64,000 nt of DNA from Natronosalvus amylolyticus. GTDB taxonomy: Archaea; Halobacteriota; Halobacteria; Halobacteriales; Natrialbaceae. The notes beneath the pieces were generated by a model, which saw only the letters and a program-made list of their open reading frames with translations, was not told where the DNA came from and did no database searches. The position numbers were made by a program, and so were the translations under genes. The DNA lies in the NCBI RefSeq assembly GCF_024298845.1, contig NZ_CP101156.1, forward strand, positions 62,001 through 126,000, given 5' to 3'. Shown here in pieces: positions 60,467 to 64,000 of this stretch; within the stretch, counting starts at the first letter, position 1, and every line of letters starts with the position of its first letter.

Positions 60467-62137
60467 TCACTCGCGTTGCCGTTTGCGCATATTCTGGCGC
60501 GTGAACTGTGGTTTCGCCATAATCGACCGACGGCTGCGGAACGAGCGATACAACAACAGGACCAAAATGGCCGAGAACACTGCGGCAACAATCGACCCTT
60601 CGGGTGCCTCGAGTGCGTAGAGGACGCCCATCGAAAACAACGACATCGTTAGCAGGAGACCGTAAATCAGGCGTTTTGCGAGTGTTGCGAACACCTGGTC
60701 CGAGTCCTCGACACCGACTCGCACGAACAGGTCGTCCCGGTCGACCCGGTCGAGTGTGCGCTCGAGTTTTGGGGGCACTCTGACAGCTGATTCGCCGGCT
60801 CGACGGAACTGGTCGACGGATTCCTCGAGGACGCGCTGGATCGACTCCTCGCGGTAGCCCTGTTCGGTCAGGTAGGTCGTCGCCGTCGAAATGAAGTCGA
60901 AGTCAGGGTCGAGCGTGACACAGACGCCTTCGACCACCGTCGCCACCCGGAGCACGAGCGCGAGATTTTTCGGAAGCCGGAACGGAAACTCGTAGATTGA
61001 ATCTTCGATCTGCCCGATAATTTGCTGAACGCGATACTGTTCGATGTCCTCGCCACGTGCGTCAGCAATAGCCAGTTCCATGACGTCGGCCATCACGGCA
61101 CGATCGGCATCCGGACTCAGGGTGCCGATTTCGATGAGTGAATCGAGAATCGCGTCGATGTCTTGGTTGGCGACGGCGATGTAGAACTCGACGATTTTGT
61201 CCTGAATGAACGAATCGACGCGCCCGCTCATCCCGAAATCGTAGAAGATGATCTGTCCCTGTTCGGTGACGGCGAGATTTCCAGGGTGCGGATCCGCGTG
61301 AAACACCCCGTCGTCGATGATCATCTGCAGGTACGCTCGCTGCAGGGTTTCGGCGACCTGATCGCGAGGGATTCCCTGTGCGTCGAGATCGTCAACCTGG
61401 TTGATCTTCGTCCCGCCGACGTACGCCATCGTCAACACTCGCTCGCTCGAGTACTCCTCGTAGACGTCCGGAATAACGATTCGTTCGTCGTCCGCGAAAT
61501 TCGACTGAATCTCGGTGAGCATGCGGGCCTCGCGACTGTAATCCATCTCCTCGCGAATCGTCTTGGCAAACTCGTCGGCCAGGTTCTCGAGTGAAAACGA
61601 CCGCGAGTCGTCGACGAAGCGCATCAAGACCGGTAACGACCAGCGGATCACTCGCAAGTCGGCCTCGACGAGCGTCTCGATGTCCGGCCGTCGGATCTTC
61701 ACCGCCACGTCGTCGCCATCGAGCGAGGCCCGATAGACCTGTCCGAGGCTGGCACCGCTGATCGCTTCCGTGTCGAACGACTCGAACTGTTCGTCGACAG
61801 GTCCGAGGTCTGCCTCGAGCACCGCCCGGGCCTCCTCCCACTCGGCTGGCGGCACCTCGTCCTGTAATGCCGAGAGGACGTCGATGTAGGCGGGCGGAAG
61901 GACGTCCGGCCGCGTCGAGAGTAACTGGCCGAGTTTGATGAACGTCGGGCCGAGAGTGAGCAGTGACTCGAGCAACACCGTTGCTCGCCGCCGATGAATC
62001 TCAGGACCGACCTGACGCGGTCGTCCGAACAGGAGCCACCGACGGCGGTCTCGAGCGTAGGCGAGCAACAGCGGGAGGAAATGCCACGCGACGACGACGA
62101 ATCGGCGGTACGCGTGAAGTGTCGACAACGATGACAC
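60467..62137 (-). CDS. ABC1/UbiB/AarF atypical kinase
   Basis: 556 residues from GTG 62137. The KxGQ motif (TFIKLGQLLSTRPDVLP), the Ala-rich loop SGASLGQVYRA, the VAIK-like VAVKIRRPD, EMDYSREARM, the catalytic HADPHPGNLAV and the metal-binding IFYDFGMSG are intact. Two C-terminal helices (LIYGLLLTMSLFSMGVLYAL and VAAVFSAILVLLLYRSF) anchor it in the membrane. In bacteria and mitochondria it supports ubiquinone synthesis; in haloarchaea it may serve menaquinone or isoprenoid lipids. The Hsp20 gene ends six bases upstream, so they may be co-transcribed. Confidence 0.93.
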   Translation of the reverse strand: MSSLSTLHAYRRFVVVAWHFLPLLLAYARDRRRWLLFGRPRQVGPEIHRRRATVLLESLLTLGPTFIKLGQLLSTRPDVLPPAYIDVLSALQDEVPPAEWEEARAVLEADLGPVDEQFESFDTEAISGASLGQVYRASLDGDDVAVKIRRPDIETLVEADLRVIRWSLPVLMRFVDDSRSFSLENLADEFAKTIREEMDYSREARMLTEIQSNFADDERIVIPDVYEEYSSERVLTMAYVGGTKINQVDDLDAQGIPRDQVAETLQRAYLQMIIDDGVFHADPHPGNLAVTEQGQIIFYDFGMSGRVDSFIQDKIVEFYIAVANQDIDAILDSLIEIGTLSPDADRAVMADVMELAIADARGEDIEQYRVQQIIGQIEDSIYEFPFRLPKNLALVLRVATVVEGVCVTLDPDFDFISTATTYLTEQGYREESIQRVLEESVDQFRRAGESAVRVPPKLERTLDRVDRDDLFVRVGVEDSDQVFATLAKRLIYGLLLTMSLFSMGVLYALEAPEGSIVAAVFSAILVLLLYRSFRSRRSIMAKPQFTRQNMRKRQRE

Positions 62138-62143
62138 CCCGGA

Positions 62144-62587
62144 TTAGCGCTCCTCGTCGGTGGGTGTCGTTTCGTCCGCCGATGCCGTCGACTCGGCGTC
62201 ACCGGTTTCGTCGTCGCGTTCTTCGGCCTCCTCCTGATCGAGGACGTCGATTCTCGTCTCTTCGGTTTCCGCTCGTTTCGGAAGTCGTAATTCGAGGACG
62301 CCCCGGTCGACCGTTGCAGCGGCCTCTGTCTCGACTGCATCTTTCGGCAGGGGCACGTCGACATCCACGAAGAGCGAACGATTCTCTTCGAGATACTTGA
62401 ACTGTCCGGGGAGCGATTTTTCGCGACGGGCTTCGATGCGGATTCGGCCCCCATCGACGGCGACATCGATGGTCTCGGGAGAGACGCCCGGCACGTCGAG
62501 AACGAGGAGGTAGGCTTCGTCGCTCTCGAGCAGATCGAAAAACGCGGCGTCGGAGAGATCCCGCAACGCGTCACGGAGCGCAGACAT
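62144..62587 (-). CDS. Hsp20/alpha-crystallin small heat-shock protein
   Basis: 147 residues from ATG 62587 (MSALRDALRDLSDAAFFDLL). The alpha-crystallin domain is seen in YLLVLDVPGVSPETIDVAVD and ends with the A-x-x-x-x-G-V-L motif VDRGVLELRLPK. The C-terminal tail of 35 residues is acidic. Small heat-shock proteins hold unfolded proteins as oligomers. In-frame codons extend to 62764 and read plausibly as protein, but the family start at Met62587 and CTTTTTCG at 62612-62619 favour the short form. Confidence 0.92.
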   Translation of the reverse strand: MSALRDALRDLSDAAFFDLLESDEAYLLVLDVPGVSPETIDVAVDGGRIRIEARREKSLPGQFKYLEENRSLFVDVDVPLPKDAVETEAAATVDRGVLELRLPKRAETEETRIDVLDQEEAEERDDETGDAESTASADETTPTDEER

Positions 62588-62924
62588 AGCTACACGTTCG
62601 AACGCCGATACGAAAAAGGCCGCGGTCGCGGATGTTTCTTCAAACGGTCTGTTGGACCTGTGTGACGGTGATTCCCACACCTGCATGGGTTCCTTTGGTA
62701 AGGACGACCCGAGATCGTCTCTGGTCTCGAGGTCTGGATGGCTGTCTCGATCCTTTTGTGCCATCGCTCCTGATGTCCACGGTGCCTACCGTTTCAATAC
62801 AGTCTTAATAGTAATTGTCTGTGTCAGGATTTTTGCAGCCTCGTTCACACAGGACGCCACCCTCGGTCCCTCCTCGTCGCTCAAACCCCCGTACGCTTTT
62901 GCGCCTGGACACCTGCTTTCAGGT
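62588..62924. other. Divergent intergenic region hsp20 / moeA
   Basis: The hsp20 promoter lies near 62610-62620 and a GCTTTT element at 62895-62900 stands 25-30 bases before the moeA ATG. An AT-rich piece at 62797-62816 (CAGTCTTAATAGTAATTG) could be another promoter, in which case the hsp20 protein would carry a 59-residue leader. Nothing else is seen. Confidence 0.45.
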
Positions 62925-64000
62925 ATGGAGGGTGCCGATCACAGTCGCAAGGAATCCGGCTTCAAACGACGAACCCGCGTCGACGATGCACTGTCGATAC
63001 TCGAGGATACTATCGAAACCCGTGTCGATGGATGCGACACCGAGCGGACCCCACTCGAGCGGGCCGATGGCCGGGTCCTCGCCGAGGCAGTCAGCGCGGC
63101 GGTAGACGTCCCACACTACGAGCGAGCGGCGATGGATGGCTACGCCGTTCGAGCCGAGGATACGTTCGGAGCCAGCGACCGATCGCCGGCAGCCCTTTCA
63201 ATCGATGTCGGAGCGAGCGACAGCAACGCCCCCCTCGAGGCGAACAGTGCCCGCCGGGTCCACACCGGCAGTGCGCTCCCGGCTGGTGCGAACGCGGTGG
63301 TGATGATCGAACACACCGAACGCCTCGAGGCGACCGACGAACTCGAGGTGCTGGGTGCCGTCGGCGAGGGACAGAACGTCGCCCCTGTCGGCGAAGACGT
63401 GACGGCTGGCCAGCACCTGTACGATTCGGGGCATCGCCTTCGGCCCTCGGATCTCGGATTGCTCCGCTCGGCCGGCATCCAACGGCCACTGGTCGCTCAC
63501 CGGCCGACGGTGGGCGTCGTGCCGACTGGCGAGGAACTGGTCAGCGGGGACCCCGAACCGGGTGAAGTCATCGAGACGAACGGGCTCACGGTATCGCGAC
63601 TGGTCGAACGCTGGGGTGGCGAAGCAACCTATCGGAACGTCGTGACCGACGACCCCGACGCGCTCAGAGTCGCCATCCAGCGTGACCTGACCAAAGACGT
63701 CGTCGTCACCAGTGGTGGCTCCTCGGTCGGGCAACGTGACCTCTTGCCCGAAGTGATAGACGACCTCGGCGAGGTCCTCGTCCACGGCGTGGGACTGAAA
63801 CCCGGACATCCCGTCTGTCTGGGTATCGTCGAGGGAACACCAGTTCTCGCTCTCCCCGGCTACCCGGTCGCGTGCATCATCAACGCCGTCCAGTTTCTCC
63901 GGCCCGTCCTGGCCTGGTTGCAGGGAACCGATCCCTCGCCGCACCCAACGACTATGGCCCGTCTCGAGCGAAAAATCCCGTCCGAACCAGGGACGCGAAC
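62925..64000 (+). CDS. moeA: Molybdopterin molybdenumtransferase MoeA, N-terminal part (cut by window end)
   Basis: 358 codons are visible from ATG 62925. Family blocks: the AAMDGYAV segment near residue 69, HTGSALPAGANAVVMIEHTE near 110, GVVPTGEELVSGD near 198, NGLTVSRLVERWGGEA near 219, DVVVTSGGSSVGQRD near 258 and PVLALPGYPVACIINAVQ near 306. MoeA inserts molybdenum (or tungsten) into molybdopterin-AMP. The remainder, probably the C-terminal domain IV, lies outside the window. Promoter as described in the region to its left. Confidence 0.95.
   Translation, partial: MEGADHSRKESGFKRRTRVDDALSILEDTIETRVDGCDTERTPLERADGRVLAEAVSAAVDVPHYERAAMDGYAVRAEDTFGASDRSPAALSIDVGASDSNAPLEANSARRVHTGSALPAGANAVVMIEHTERLEATDELEVLGAVGEGQNVAPVGEDVTAGQHLYDSGHRLRPSDLGLLRSAGIQRPLVAHRPTVGVVPTGEELVSGDPEPGEVIETNGLTVSRLVERWGGEATYRNVVTDDPDALRVAIQRDLTKDVVVTSGGSSVGQRDLLPEVIDDLGEVLVHGVGLKPGHPVCLGIVEGTPVLALPGYPVACIINAVQFLRPVLAWLQGTDPSPHPTTMARLERKIPSEPGTR

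Noticed and set aside
62588-62764. 59-residue N-terminal extension of Hsp20 as certain coding
   Set aside because: Reads plausibly, but Hsp20 family members start at MSALRDALRDL and a promoter-like box lies between.

Overview
The window is 64 kb of a haloarchaeal chromosome. The evidence is high GC content, a pervasive CTCGAG codon-pair signature, very acidic proteins, TATA boxes placed about 25-35 bases in front of many start codons (leaderless genes), and archaeal marker genes: aIF5A, PCNA, FtsZ1, geranylgeranyl reductase, archaeal D-aminoacyl-tRNA deacylase, DUF373, CHY zinc finger. Several families (DUF5787, DUF5797, DUF7344, uS10-like protein) are typical of Halobacteria, probably a Natrialbales relative. 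No rRNA, tRNA, CRISPR array or intact insertion sequence was recognised. Gene density is ordinary, with about 63 protein genes; both ends cut a gene (P-type ATPase on the left, MoeA on the right).

Region 1-9.5 kb looks like a stress or energy-limitation cluster: a Ca2+-type P-type ATPase, a sugar nucleotidyltransferase, three universal-stress proteins, a trehalose-synthase-type glycosyltransferase, an enolase-superfamily enzyme, a CoA-binding protein and a pyridoxamine-oxidase-fold protein. Region 9.5-25 kb is mixed housekeeping: MTA phosphorylase, MATE exporter, phosphoribosyltransferase, a small zinc protein missed by length-limited ORF finding, a GH2-like protein without its nucleophile, a coiled-coil protein, SppA, DUF373, Dph6, a second copy of the sugar nucleotidyltransferase, MazG-like hydrolase, two HTH proteins, a Rieske protein.

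Region 25-29.3 kb is an aminodeoxychorismate/anthranilate operon (pabB-pabA-pabC) headed by a shortened adenylate-forming-enzyme-like protein. Region 29.6-46 kb carries an AI-2E-type permease, rhodanese, MutS, zinc proteins, an oxidoreductase, glutaredoxin, a Tat lipoprotein, an HhH protein, AroE, a 24/27-bp tandem repeat between two opposed promoters, two CaCA exchangers in the wider window, DtdA, FtsZ1 and a DUF3179 lipoprotein with a membrane partner.

Region 46-64 kb carries a ferredoxin, geranylgeranyl reductase, M20 hydrolase, CaCA exchanger, uS10-like protein, Nudix hydrolase, DUF4013 and DUF5787 proteins, the aIF5A-agmatinase pair, an unusual PCNA with a divergent partner gene and AT-rich dyads between them, an aminotransferase, the second enolase-superfamily paralogue, an ABC1/UbiB kinase, Hsp20 and MoeA.

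No single spectacular new system is evident. The best leads are the PCNA/divergent-gene locus, the tandem repeat between the aroE and exchanger promoters, the catalytically altered GH2 and adenylation proteins, the likely PD-(D/E)XK nuclease fold in DUF5787, and the stress cluster at the left end. All functional statements rest on reading of motifs; no database search was run.
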